NCBI GenBank assembly: GCA_905205995.1
Contig: CAJLFU010000006.1
Coordinates: 1 to 61,338, forward strand
Reading direction: 5' to 3'
DNA length: 61,338 nt
Source: an uncultured Haemophilus sp.
Lineage (GTDB): Bacteria; Pseudomonadota; Gammaproteobacteria; Enterobacterales; Pasteurellaceae
The notes under the pieces are model-generated. The model was not told the DNA's origin. It saw only the letters and a program-made list of their open reading frames with translations, and did not search any database. Shown piece by piece: positions 16,985 to 25,625 of this stretch. The position numbers were made by a program, and so were the translations under genes. How positions within the stretch are numbered: position 1 is the first letter of the stretch; every line of letters begins with the position of its first letter.

Positions 16985-17452
16985 TTAGCCTTCTCGACAA
17001 TTTAACCAAGCTGTTCTCATGCCTTGATTGTTTTTGTAATACACCGAATTATGCTCACGCGCAATCAGATCCACATGGCTTCCATCAATCGGCTCATAAG
17101 AGCGATAAATCACTTCAAAGCGGTTTCCGCGTGCATTTAAGGTGCGATTCTCCACATGATCAAACGGCACGGCTTTTCCGCCATCTAATTGAAAATAAAT
17201 ACCAAAATTATCTTTCATGCGGCTTTCTCTTGAAAGCGGGAAGTAAGTGGTTAAATAAGAATTTGAACCCGTTTCTGAATTACGGCAAGAATAGTAATAA
17301 CGCTTGTAATCTTTCGGATTGTTTAATTCCGCTTGGCTAATGTTATTTTTAAGGTATCGTGTTTTAACGGTTTTCTTTGGTTGTTGTGTTGTGGTACAAG
17401 CAAACAACCCTACGCATGCAGCCGTGAGTAATGCTATTTTGAATTTATTCAT
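16985..17452 (-). CDS. Small predicted lipoprotein, unknown function
   Basis: This is a 155-residue protein starting MNKFKIALLTAACVGLFAC, a lipoprotein signal with lipidated Cys near residue 19. I chose the ATG at 17452 because it places the signal at the N-terminus; an upstream in-frame extension of 48 residues reads through promoter-like and terminator DNA and has no signal. The mature part has polar and Tyr-rich segments (KDYKRYYYSCRNSET) and paired Cys residues that may form a disulfide. I do not recognise a domain. It is the most distal gene of a leftward series of small lipoproteins. Confidence 0.72.
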   Translation of the reverse strand: MNKFKIALLTAACVGLFACTTTQQPKKTVKTRYLKNNISQAELNNPKDYKRYYYSCRNSETGSNSYLTTYFPLSRESRMKDNFGIYFQLDGGKAVPFDHVENRTLNARGNRFEVIYRSYEPIDGSHVDLIAREHNSVYYKNNQGMRTAWLNCREG

Positions 17453-17562
17453 TGATAAAGTTCCGAGAGTAGAGTGAATGAGAAAGGGAGTATAATAGCG
17501 GAAATTGGGGATAGTGCAATATACAAAGGGTAAAGTGCGGTGAGTTTTTAAAGTGTTTTTTA

Positions 17563-17594
17563 GTAAAATTTGGCACACGCTGCGAGCGTGCGCC
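17563..17594 (-). terminator. Terminator of the 17625-18404 lipoprotein gene
   Basis: On the minus strand GGCGCACGCT and AGCGTGTGCC form a stem around a CGC loop, followed by AAATTTTAC. A degenerate copy of the same segment lies at 19463-19535. Confidence 0.65.
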
Positions 17595-17624
17595 ATTATA
17601 AAGAAAATGAAATATGATAAGTAA

Positions 17625-18404
17625 CTACTTGCCCATAACAGGACCCACCCCTATCAACATAAGGTAGTAAATTGGTGCAGTAATGATGCTTACGGCTTTT
17701 TCTATTCCATCTTGGGTTGATTTTTTCATTTCATCCCGTTTCTCTGATCGAATTTCTTCGTCTGTTTTTAGACGATAATTGTCAAAGTACGCAGGTATTG
17801 GTATAGAGAGTGAGGATTTTTTCAAAATTTCATCACGGTTATTCAATTTCACGATACGCCCATTGATTATTGGCTTCTCTACCCATCCCATATAAAGGGT
17901 AATTTTGGTTCTAGGTCCACCTTTACATTCTGACGGTTCTTGGTGGAAAAAATCACTTATATGGCAATCACCGCCATCATAAAATACATTCCAACGTTGC
18001 TCTAGTCCCTTTAGGCTTTGACGAAGCGTATTAAGGTATTTCATCGGTAATACTAACTCATAGTATACTTTAACAAGGTTATTACTACGGTCAGCAGCAA
18101 AGGAAAGCGCTAGATAAAATTTATCATCACTTCTATTGGATTTTAAAAGTTTTGTCATGTATTCAGGTTGGAACAACGGTTGTAAGTAACGAGCATCAAT
18201 ACCTGAAAACTCATAATCTTCGTTATCACTAAGCAAATAAGTTTTATTATCCGGTGTTTTAATAATACCTCGAATTAATATTTCTTCACCTTCTAAGCGA
18301 GTCATATATTTGTAAAAGGGCGTCGTACTGTCGTAAGCAGGTGGCGTATTGTTACTAGAACAAGCTACTAATAATAAGCAAAGCAAAGAGATAATTTTTT
18401 TCAT
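17625..18404 (-). CDS. Predicted lipoprotein, tandem paralogue A, unknown function
   Basis: This 259-residue protein starts MKKIISLLCLLLVACSS, a lipoprotein signal with lipidated Cys15. It aligns along its length with the adjacent 260-residue protein at 18567-19349: shared blocks include IRGIIKTPDNKTYLLSDNEDYEFSG versus IRDIIKTPDNKIYLLGDTEDYEFSG, L(R)QSLKGLEQRW, and a C-terminal RLKTDEEIRSEK followed by a hydrophobic stretch (SIITAPIYYLMLIGVG). The C-terminal hydrophobic segment may insert in a membrane. I do not recognise the family. Conservation between copies suggests both are or were functional. Confidence 0.75.
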   Translation of the reverse strand: MKKIISLLCLLLVACSSNNTPPAYDSTTPFYKYMTRLEGEEILIRGIIKTPDNKTYLLSDNEDYEFSGIDARYLQPLFQPEYMTKLLKSNRSDDKFYLALSFAADRSNNLVKVYYELVLPMKYLNTLRQSLKGLEQRWNVFYDGGDCHISDFFHQEPSECKGGPRTKITLYMGWVEKPIINGRIVKLNNRDEILKKSSLSIPIPAYFDNYRLKTDEEIRSEKRDEMKKSTQDGIEKAVSIITAPIYYLMLIGVGPVMGK

Positions 18405-18511
18405 AAGGGACCTTACAAATATCTGGATTTAAAATGATTTTACTGAATAGAAAATTATTTTACTATTTATTTTTTATAGGAATGGCTAAATGTCGAGAAG
18501 GTATGAGATGA

Positions 18512-18548
18512 AAGAAAAAATAGCACCAACAGATTGGTTGGTGCTATT
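18512..18548 (-). terminator. Terminator of lipoprotein paralogue B
   Basis: On the minus strand AATAGCACCAAC and GTTGGTGCTATT form a perfect 12-base-pair stem with a six-base loop, followed by T residues. Confidence 0.9.
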
Positions 18549-18566
18549 GAAATAAAGTTATTTTAA

Positions 18567-19349
18567 TTAACCGATTCTGCCACTGAAACCATAGATATAG
18601 AGAGGCAACCATATTGGTGCGGTAATAATCATTAGCGTATCTTTAACCCCGTCTTTAGCAGCCTCTTTTGTATCCTCCCATTTTTCTGAACGTTTTTCTT
18701 TATCTGTTTTTAAACGGTAATTATATACATACGATCTTATTGCAATAGGAAGAGATGGTTTTTTCAGAATATCATCTCGGTTACTTAGCTTTACGATTTT
18801 CCCATTGAGTCTATCTTCTTTGGCATCTATTTCAAATACGAGTTTTGTTGGGCGTTCTTTTCCTTTGCAATCAGCAGGTGCGGGATAGAAGAAATCGTCC
18901 GTACGACAATTTGTACCGCCGCTGTAATAGTTAGTCCAGCGTGGTTTTAGCCCCTGAAGACTTTGGCGTAACGTTTTCACATGCTTAACCGGCATATCTA
19001 AACGATATGTTAACTGGACATTATTATTGCTACGATCAGCATAAATACTGATGCTAAGGTCGTAGTTCTTGTCTTCTTTTTTTAACATCGGCGTGATGTA
19101 TTCAGGTTGTAACAAAGGTCGAAGATATTCTATTTCAGCCCCTGAAAACTCGTAATCTTCGGTATCACCAAGTAAATAAATTTTGTTATCTGGGGTTTTG
19201 ATAATATCTCGAATATACACGATATCATTACTAATATGTTGCAGTTCTGAAGATTCTGAAATGTATGTTATTTCTTCAGGAGAAGATGAAGTTTTGTTAC
19301 TAGAACAAGCTGCTAATACTAAGCAAAGCAACGAGATAATTTTTTTCAT
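18567..19349 (-). CDS. Predicted lipoprotein, tandem paralogue B, unknown function
   Basis: This 260-residue lipoprotein starts MKKIISLLCLVLAACSS (lipidated Cys15). It is clearly a duplicate of the gene at 17625-18404. About 100 bases upstream of each start are also alike (both have a CCTTACAA element and similar AT-rich tracts), so the promoter was duplicated with the gene. The mature part is rich in charged residues and has paired Cys (TNCRTDDFFYPAPADCKG). A C-terminal hydrophobic stretch (LMIITAPIWLPLYIYGF) ends the protein. Function unknown. It lies directly downstream of the Kiwa-like pair on the same strand, but has its own upstream region. Confidence 0.75.
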   Translation of the reverse strand: MKKIISLLCLVLAACSSNKTSSSPEEITYISESSELQHISNDIVYIRDIIKTPDNKIYLLGDTEDYEFSGAEIEYLRPLLQPEYITPMLKKEDKNYDLSISIYADRSNNNVQLTYRLDMPVKHVKTLRQSLQGLKPRWTNYYSGGTNCRTDDFFYPAPADCKGKERPTKLVFEIDAKEDRLNGKIVKLSNRDDILKKPSLPIAIRSYVYNYRLKTDKEKRSEKWEDTKEAAKDGVKDTLMIITAPIWLPLYIYGFSGRIG

Positions 19350-19462
19350 AGGATTCCTTACAAGCGGTCAGATTTTGGAATGAGTTTACTTAATCTAAAA
19401 TTGTTTTGCTATTTGTTTTTAGAATATACATTTTCACAATGTGAGCATTAGAGATTAAAAAT

Positions 19463-19535
19463 TGCGGTGAGTTTTTTTGGTGTTTTTTTAGTGAAATTGG
19501 GCATAGGCTAGGAAGCGTTCGCTATCATTGAGAAA
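19463..19535. repeat. Second copy of the 17536-17605 intergenic segment
   Basis: TGCGGTGAGTTTTT begins both segments. They continue alike for about 70 bases (GTGTTTTTTAGT versus GTGTTTTTTTAGT, then related GGCA...GCG...CGC blocks). The copy at 17536 forms a good terminator hairpin; this one is degenerate. It lies between kwaB and lipoprotein B. Confidence 0.6.
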
Positions 19536-19599
19536 CAAATAAGGAAAGGCAGCACTGATATCTATGCTTGTACTACCTTATATTAATAGTATCAAAATT

Positions 19600-20493
19600 C
19601 TAATTTGTATATAAACGACTAGAATTCGTTATTCTTGTTGCGTGTGAAATAGGATCTTCATAGATATTGGAACTTAAAAACTGGAGAAGATCTTTAAATT
19701 GTTTTTTATTATTTGGTAATTGAATTTTATCTCCTGATTGATTCAATGGTAAGGGATAACTAATGCTACGAGCAGCAACTTTTAATTCATCCACACTATA
19801 CTTATTTAAAATTTCAGCGTTATTTATTATAGCTATTTTTTTTCGAATCATTGTGTCATCAATTTCTTGTATATCGAAACCCTGTATCACCTCTAATTTT
19901 GAACAATTATTAACAAAATCCTTCAGCTGTTCATCTGTAGCTTCTTTAAAATAAAAATCCATATCAAAGATATGTCTTAATCTCTGAAAAGATCTGAACT
20001 TTAATTTTTTATTACTATCTAGAATAGCTAATATATCTGTTGGTATCGAAATTCCATTAGAAGTAGCTGCTACAAACTCATAACTATTATTTACCAATCG
20101 TTGAATAATAGATCGAGATAACTCAATGATATTTCTTTTTTCAAAATACTGTATTAATACTCTGTTATTTGGAATGTCAGTAGCAATAATTCCCACGATA
20201 TCATCCAATGACAAACCATCATTTTTTTCTTCTAATTGGAGTATAGGAATTTTAGTAGGATTTTCTAAAAGATCCTTAAGATCAATTCCACTATTAAAAT
20301 CATCTATAATAAACAGCTCATCCTGGCTTGGAGTATAGTCTGCAGAAAATGGGATCTCTGTATTAGCAACTTCAAATTTACTTACAGCTTCTTTAAGAAT
20401 ATCCTTCATCAGAGACTCCGCCGTTTGATCTAATTTAAATCTCATAATTCTAGAAGCAAATTGTGAGTCTTTTAATATTGCAAAAAATTTCAT
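19600..20493 (-). CDS. kwaB: Kiwa anti-phage system protein KwaB-like (DUF4868)
   Basis: This 297-residue soluble protein has no signal or membrane helix. I assign it to the DUF4868/KwaB family from the overall pattern: an N-terminal domain with the QDELFIIDDFNSGIDL segment (about 63-80), and a C-terminal domain with an ISIPTDILAIL stretch, then KLKFRSFQRLRHIFDMDFYFKEATDEQL (about 170-195), which resembles the family core. In Kiwa, KwaB works with the membrane protein KwaA, which senses phage at the envelope, and KwaB binds DNA and blocks phage replication. The start overlaps the stop of the upstream kwaA-like gene in ATGA, with a GAGGG ribosome site inside kwaA. The region is visibly AT-rich. 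The assignment is by pattern, not by search. Confidence 0.75.
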   Translation of the reverse strand: MKFFAILKDSQFASRIMRFKLDQTAESLMKDILKEAVSKFEVANTEIPFSADYTPSQDELFIIDDFNSGIDLKDLLENPTKIPILQLEEKNDGLSLDDIVGIIATDIPNNRVLIQYFEKRNIIELSRSIIQRLVNNSYEFVAATSNGISIPTDILAILDSNKKLKFRSFQRLRHIFDMDFYFKEATDEQLKDFVNNCSKLEVIQGFDIQEIDDTMIRKKIAIINNAEILNKYSVDELKVAARSISYPLPLNQSGDKIQLPNNKKQFKDLLQFLSSNIYEDPISHATRITNSSRLYTN

Positions 20494-21077
20494 AATCCCT
20501 CTTTAACTTGCATATAAGCATAATCTGTTAATTGAACCAAAATTATATTTTTTCCTAAATCCTCAATAGATCCCTTAGTGATTAAGGTTATTCCTATTCC
20601 ATTTTCCCTATCTGCTTCATAAAATTTATATTTTAATAAAGCAAGAACTGGATTAAATCCATATGTATCTGAAAACCATACTGCAAAAAACATTATTACA
20701 TAGAAAAAAGAAGCAATATAAATATTTGAAAATAGATCTCCACCAGCAATTAAAGGGAACAAGTATCCTAATAAATAACTCGTCATTTCACTATTTTTTG
20801 ATTTTATAGAGTTTATTTTTATTTCTGTAGGATGACTCCATGTTTCTTCTCTTTTTGCATAAAAGAATACTATAGGAAATAAAGCTATACTAAGGATAAA
20901 TAACACTATAGAAATTAAAAATAGAAGTTCATTATTGTTAAGTTGCCAATTCAAAAAATGTTCTAATAGATTCCATGTTTCATGATCTCTTTTCACCCAT
21001 ACAAGAAACGCAATAGTTCCACATACTGGTGATACACTACTTGCAGTAAGGATGAAGCGTGAAAATTTATTAAGCAT
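20490..21077 (-). CDS. kwaA: Kiwa anti-phage system membrane protein KwaA-like
   Basis: This 195-residue protein has four predicted membrane helices: about residues 5-28, 49-73, 99-115 and 117-136. The NSEMTSYLLGYLFPLI segment and the following NPVLALLKYKFYEADRENGIGITLIT region agree with the KwaA family as I know it. KwaA is the inner-membrane partner of KwaB. The ATG at 21077 has a very strong AAGGAGGGG ribosome site and a TATAAT upstream. It lies 67 bases after the metH stop on the same strand, so it may have its own promoter or receive read-through from metH. The coupled ATGA overlap with kwaB supports one functional unit. Confidence 0.75.
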   Translation of the reverse strand: MLNKFSRFILTASSVSPVCGTIAFLVWVKRDHETWNLLEHFLNWQLNNNELLFLISIVLFILSIALFPIVFFYAKREETWSHPTEIKINSIKSKNSEMTSYLLGYLFPLIAGGDLFSNIYIASFFYVIMFFAVWFSDTYGFNPVLALLKYKFYEADRENGIGITLITKGSIEDLGKNIILVQLTDYAYMQVKEGL

Positions 21078-21110
21078 AACCCCTCCTTTTCTGTGATTAT
21101 ATACAGTATG

Positions 21111-21116
21111 ATTATA
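21111..21116 (-). promoter_or_regulatory. Likely -10 element for kwaAB
   Basis: The minus strand has a perfect TATAAT in the short gap between metH and kwaA. A -35 match 17 bases upstream is only a T-rich tract, so the promoter is weak or needs an activator. Confidence 0.4.
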
Positions 21117-21144
21117 CCATCATAAAGAATTAAAAAAAGATTTT

Positions 21145-24100
21145 TTACTTCATCGCCACACCCAACCATTTCATCATCTCTCTCTCATCCCAACCTTTGC
21201 GTTTGGCATAATCTTGAGCTTGGTCTTCATCAATGCGACCTAAAGTGAAATAGTTGCTTGCTGGGTGGGTGAAGTACCAACCGCAGACAGAAGCCGCCGG
21301 CCACATTGCGTAGCTTTCGGTGAGTTTCATTCCGATGCGTTGTTCGACTTCTAATAAATCCCAAATTAAGGCTTTTTCCGTATGTTCAGGGCAGCTTGGA
21401 TAACCCGGCGCTGGGCGGATGCCGACATAGTTTTCATTGATTAAACCTTGATTGTCGAATTCTTCTTGCGTGTAGCCCCAAATGCGGGTGCGAAGCTCAA
21501 AGTGAAGGTATTCTGCCATCGCTTCGGCTAAGCGGTCGCCCACAGCTTGTAGCAGGATAGCATTGTAGTCATCACCTGCCGCTTTATAGCCTTCTACAAG
21601 CTCCATTTCTTCAATACCCGCACAGACGGCGAACATCCCCATCCAGTCTTTTTTGCCGCTTTCGCGATCGGCAATAAAGTCGCTTAAGGCGAAGTTAAAC
21701 GGACTTTTGCTGTTTTTGCCCCGTTCGGTTTGTTGGCGTAAGCCATAAGCCGTGCCGATTGGTTGTGTGCGTTCTTCATCAGCGAAAAGCACCACATCAT
21801 CGCCCACACGTTCCGCAGGGAAAATACCTAAAATACCACTTGGGTTGAGTTTGTGGTTTTGTTCTAATTCATCTAATACCACTTGTGCATCGTTCCACAC
21901 TTTGCGAGCTTCTTCGCCGCCTTCCGGATAATCAAAGGCATCAGGGTAGCCGCCCATTAAGCCCCAAATGCGGAAGAATGGTGACCAGTCGATAAATTTA
22001 CGTAATGTGGCAATCGGCACATTTTTAAATTCCACAATGCCGGTTTGATTTGGTTTTGGTGGCACATAATCAGCCCATTCGCCACTAAAGCCATCAAAGT
22101 GGTTTGCGCGAGCTTCTTCAATGCTAAGCTGTTTACGCAGTGGTTTACGGTTAGAGAAAGATTGCTGAATTTTCTCGTAATCCTTTTTAAATTGTTCCCA
22201 CAATGCCGCACGGCTTTCAGGGTTCATCAATGTCGCACACACTGTCACCGCACGGGAGGCGTTAGAAGTATAAAATACGCCGTGTTCTTTATATTTTGGA
22301 TAAAGTTTAATTGCTGTATGTTCTTTAGAGGTGGTTGCACCGCCAATCATCACAGGCAGGTTTAAGCCTAAGCGAGTCATTTCACCCAAGAAGTATTCCA
22401 TCTCATCTAGAGAAGGGGTAATCAAACCACTTAACGCGATGATATCCGCTTTTTCATCAATGGCGGTTTGAATGATTTTGTCCGCCGGCACCATCACGCC
22501 CAAGTCAATCACTTCAAAGTTATTACATTGCATCACCACGCTTACGATATTTTTCCCGATGTCGTGCACGTCGCCTTTTACGGTTGCAATCACTACTTTA
22601 CCGTTGCTTGAACCTTTTTGTTTAGTGGCGTTGATAAACGGCTCTAAATAGGCTACGGATTGTTTCATCACGCGGGCGGATTTCACTACTTGCGGGAGGA
22701 ACATTTTACCGTCACCGAATAAATCGCCTACTACGTCCATGCCTGCCATTAACGGGCCTTCAATCACATCTAATGGACTTGGCAATGTTTGGCGAGCTTC
22801 TTCCGTATCTTCCACAATGTAAGTGGTAATCCCTTTCACAAGCGCATGTTTTAAACGTTCTTCCACTGGCCAAGTGCGCCATTCAGCCACAGAATCAGCC
22901 GCACTTTCATCGTTGCCTTGGTTACGATATTTTTCTGCAATATCGAGCAGTTTTTCAGTCGCATCTGGGCTACGGTTTAATACCGCATCTTCCACAATTT
23001 CACGTAATTCAGGATCGAGATCGTCATAAATCGCAAGTTGTCCTGCATTTACAATCCCCATATCCATGCCTTGTTTGATGGCGTGATAGAGGAAGACGGC
23101 GTGAATCGCTTCACGCATCACGTTGTTACCACGGAATGAGAAAGAGACATTCGACACCCCGCCCGAGATTTTCGCATGCGGTAGCGCACGTTTGATGCGA
23201 CCTGTGGCGTTGATGAAATCCACACCGTAGTTGTTGTGTTCTTCAATCCCTGTACCGATCGCAAAAATATTCGGGTCAAAAATAATATCTTCTGGTGGGA
23301 AGCCAACTTGATTTACTAAAATGTCATAAGCACGGCTACAAATTTCAACTTTGCGATCTTCGGTATCGGCTTGACCCACTTCGTCAAACGCCATCACCAC
23401 CACAGCTGCACCGTATTTACGCACCAGTTTAGCGTGTTCGATAAAGATTTCTTCGCCTTCTTTTAAAGAGATGGAGTTCACAATTGGTTTACCTTGCACC
23501 GACTGCAAACCAGCCTCAATTACTTCCCATTTAGACGAGTCGATCATCACTGGCACTTTTGCCGCATCAGGTTCGGTCGCCATAATATTGAGGAAACGGG
23601 TCATGCATTTTTTGCTGTCTAATAAGGCTTCGTCCATATTGATGTCGATCACTTGTGCACCGTTTTCCACTTGGTCGATAGCAATTTCAATGGCTTCGGC
23701 AAATTTGTCTTCTTTAATTAAGCGTTTGAATTTTGCCGAACCTGTCACGTTATTACGTTCACCTACGTTCACGAATAGGCTTTCATCATCAATATTGAGT
23801 GGTTCTAAGCCTGATAAACGCATCGCAGTTTTAATTTTAGGCAATTTACGCGGCGCAATACCTTGCATGGCATCGGCAAAGGCTTTGATATGCTCTGGCG
23901 TCGTACCACAACAACCACCGACAATGTTCACAAAGCCACTTTCAGCCCATTCTTTAAGGTGTGCCGCCATCTCTTCTGCACCTAAATCATAGCCACCAAA
24001 GGCATTTGGTAAGCCTGCATTTGGGTGAACGGACACATAGGTTTCACTGATTTTAGACAGTTGTTCTACATATTGGCGAAGTTCTTTCGGGCCTAATGCA

Positions 24101-24837
24101 CAGTTCAAACCAAAAGTCAGTGGTTTAGCGTGACGAAGCGAGTTGTAGAATGCTTCTGTAGTTTGCCCTGAAAGGGTACGGCCAGACGCATCGGTAATGG
24201 TGCCGGAAATCATAATCGGCAATTCCACGCCTAATTCTTCAAACACGGTTTCAATGGCGAAAATGGCGGCTTTTGCGTTTAATGTATCGAAAATGGTTTC
24301 GATCATGATCAAATCAGCACCACCTTCAATTAAGCCTTTGGTCGCTTCAGCATAGGCATCGACCAATTCCATAAACGTCACATTACGGAAACCTGGATCG
24401 TTAACATCAGGGGAAATAGAGGCGGTACGGTTGGTTGGCCCTAACACGCCCGCAACAAAGCGAGGTTTTTCTGGTGTGCTGTATTTATCTGCGGCCAAAC
24501 GTGCGAGCTTTGCCCCAGCAAAATTCAGTTCGTAGGCAATAGACTGTAAATCATAATCCGCTTGCGCAATGGTGGTAGAACTGAAGGTATTGGTTTCAAT
24601 AATATCGGCGCCTGCGGCTAAATATTTCTCATGAATCGCAGAAATTAACAGAGGTTGGGTCAAGGTGAGCAAGTCATTATTGCCACGTAAATCAACCGCA
24701 CTTTCTTTAAAACGCTCGCCTCTAAAATCAGCTTCAGTGAGTTTATATTTTTGGATCATCGTTCCCATCGCCCCATCTAAAATGAGGATACGTTCAGCGA
24801 GGGATTTTTTCAGTAATTCGGTTTGATTATGTGACAT
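21145..24837 (-). CDS. metH: Cobalamin-dependent methionine synthase
   Basis: MetH transfers the methyl group from methyltetrahydrofolate to homocysteine using methylcobalamin. All four modules are seen in the 1230 residues. The homocysteine domain (about 1-325) has zinc cysteines in GLNCALGPKEL and VGGCCGTT. The pterin domain (about 350-620) follows. The cobalamin domain has the axial His in KGDVHDIGKNIV (about residue 755). The C-terminal AdoMet reactivation domain carries RPAPGYPSCPEH. The length equals the E. coli enzyme (1227). No cobalamin riboswitch is visible in the 170 bases before the start. It is transcribed leftwards towards the Kiwa-like operon. Confidence 0.98.
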   Translation of the reverse strand: MSHNQTELLKKSLAERILILDGAMGTMIQKYKLTEADFRGERFKESAVDLRGNNDLLTLTQPLLISAIHEKYLAAGADIIETNTFSSTTIAQADYDLQSIAYELNFAGAKLARLAADKYSTPEKPRFVAGVLGPTNRTASISPDVNDPGFRNVTFMELVDAYAEATKGLIEGGADLIMIETIFDTLNAKAAIFAIETVFEELGVELPIMISGTITDASGRTLSGQTTEAFYNSLRHAKPLTFGLNCALGPKELRQYVEQLSKISETYVSVHPNAGLPNAFGGYDLGAEEMAAHLKEWAESGFVNIVGGCCGTTPEHIKAFADAMQGIAPRKLPKIKTAMRLSGLEPLNIDDESLFVNVGERNNVTGSAKFKRLIKEDKFAEAIEIAIDQVENGAQVIDINMDEALLDSKKCMTRFLNIMATEPDAAKVPVMIDSSKWEVIEAGLQSVQGKPIVNSISLKEGEEIFIEHAKLVRKYGAAVVVMAFDEVGQADTEDRKVEICSRAYDILVNQVGFPPEDIIFDPNIFAIGTGIEEHNNYGVDFINATGRIKRALPHAKISGGVSNVSFSFRGNNVMREAIHAVFLYHAIKQGMDMGIVNAGQLAIYDDLDPELREIVEDAVLNRSPDATEKLLDIAEKYRNQGNDESAADSVAEWRTWPVEERLKHALVKGITTYIVEDTEEARQTLPSPLDVIEGPLMAGMDVVGDLFGDGKMFLPQVVKSARVMKQSVAYLEPFINATKQKGSSNGKVVIATVKGDVHDIGKNIVSVVMQCNNFEVIDLGVMVPADKIIQTAIDEKADIIALSGLITPSLDEMEYFLGEMTRLGLNLPVMIGGATTSKEHTAIKLYPKYKEHGVFYTSNASRAVTVCATLMNPESRAALWEQFKKDYEKIQQSFSNRKPLRKQLSIEEARANHFDGFSGEWADYVPPKPNQTGIVEFKNVPIATLRKFIDWSPFFRIWGLMGGYPDAFDYPEGGEEARKVWNDAQVVLDELEQNHKLNPSGILGIFPAERVGDDVVLFADEERTQPIGTAYGLRQQTERGKNSKSPFNFALSDFIADRESGKKDWMGMFAVCAGIEEMELVEGYKAAGDDYNAILLQAVGDRLAEAMAEYLHFELRTRIWGYTQEEFDNQGLINENYVGIRPAPGYPSCPEHTEKALIWDLLEVEQRIGMKLTESYAMWPAASVCGWYFTHPASNYFTLGRIDEDQAQDYAKRKGWDEREMMKWLGVAMK

Positions 24838-24943
24838 AGTTTGCTCTTTTTAAAATCAATCAATATTGGGGAGAATGATAGGTATAAGCATGGATACTGT
24901 CAAATAAAAGGGGAGAAAGTGCAGTAAAAAAATGGAATGTTTT

Positions 24944-24972
24944 CAAAAAGAAAGGCGGACAAAGTGTCCGCC
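24944..24972 (-). terminator. Terminator of the leuABCD operon
   Basis: On the minus strand GGCGGAC, loop ACTTT and GTCCGCC are followed by TTTCTTTTT, just downstream of leuD. Confidence 0.8.
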
Positions 24973-25012
24973 GAATGGTTAGCAATATTTGCTGTCCGAG
25001 TAAAAAAACAGA

Positions 25013-25615
25013 TTAACGTAAAAATGCCGGAATATTTTTTTCGTATTCGCTGATGGCATCTTCGTGTTGTAACGTCAAACCGATGTTATCCAAGCCGTTT
25101 AACAAACAATGACGGCGGAATTCATCCAGTTCAAAGTGATAGACTTTATCACCAACAGTAACAGTCATGGCTTCCAAATCCACATGGATTTGTTTGCCTT
25201 CATTTGCCCACACCCATTGGAAGATTTCTTCCACTTCTTCTTCGCTTAAACGAATTGGTAACATGTGGTTGTTTAAGCTGTTGTTGTAGAAAATATCTGC
25301 AAAACTTGGTGCGATCATCACTTTGAAACCGTAATCGGCTAATGCCCAAGGTGCATGTTCCCGAGAAGAACCACAGCCAAGGTTTTTACGTGCTAATAAA
25401 ATAGTCGCACCTTGATATTGTGGATAATTCAATACGAAATCTGGATTTGGTTTAGTGCCTTCTACATCCAAATAACGCCATTCATGGAATAAGTGTTTGC
25501 CGAAACCTACGCGCGTAATCGCTTGTAAAAATTGTTTTGGAATAATCGCATCCGTATCCACGTTTGCTGCATCCAATGGCACTACTAAGCCTGAAAGTTG
25601 TTTAAATCCTGCCAT
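25013..25615 (-). CDS. leuD: 3-isopropylmalate dehydratase small subunit
   Basis: LeuD forms the swivelling domain of isopropylmalate isomerase with LeuC, in the second step of leucine synthesis. The 200 residues contain the family motifs DAANVDTDAIIPKQFL near the N-terminus and GCGSSREHAPWALADYG. The length equals the E. coli subunit. It is the last gene of the operon, 10 bases after leuC. Confidence 0.98.
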   Translation of the reverse strand: MAGFKQLSGLVVPLDAANVDTDAIIPKQFLQAITRVGFGKHLFHEWRYLDVEGTKPNPDFVLNYPQYQGATILLARKNLGCGSSREHAPWALADYGFKVMIAPSFADIFYNNSLNNHMLPIRLSEEEVEEIFQWVWANEGKQIHVDLEAMTVTVGDKVYHFELDEFRRHCLLNGLDNIGLTLQHEDAISEYEKNIPAFLR

Positions 25616-25625
25616 TTTCTGCTCC

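Noticed and set aside
17453..17596. N-terminal extension of the 155-residue lipoprotein
   Set aside because: The extension reads through the terminator of the upstream gene and would bury the lipoprotein signal; the ATG at 17452 is better.
22045..22365. Plus-strand open frames opposite metH (also near 23471-23992)
   Set aside because: metH is continuous with all domains; these frames have low-quality composition and no known motif.
17600..24690. Stretch of about 7 kb without a perfect AAGTGCGGT uptake sequence, covering the lipoproteins, Kiwa pair and metH
   Set aside because: A stretch of similar length across the nap operon (about 42.2-49.9 kb) also lacks it, and metH is a core gene, so the gap alone does not prove acquired DNA.
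24838..25012. Possible cobalamin riboswitch before metH
   Set aside because: The gap is only about 170 bases, is mostly leuD terminator and AT-rich DNA, and lacks the B12-box sequence.
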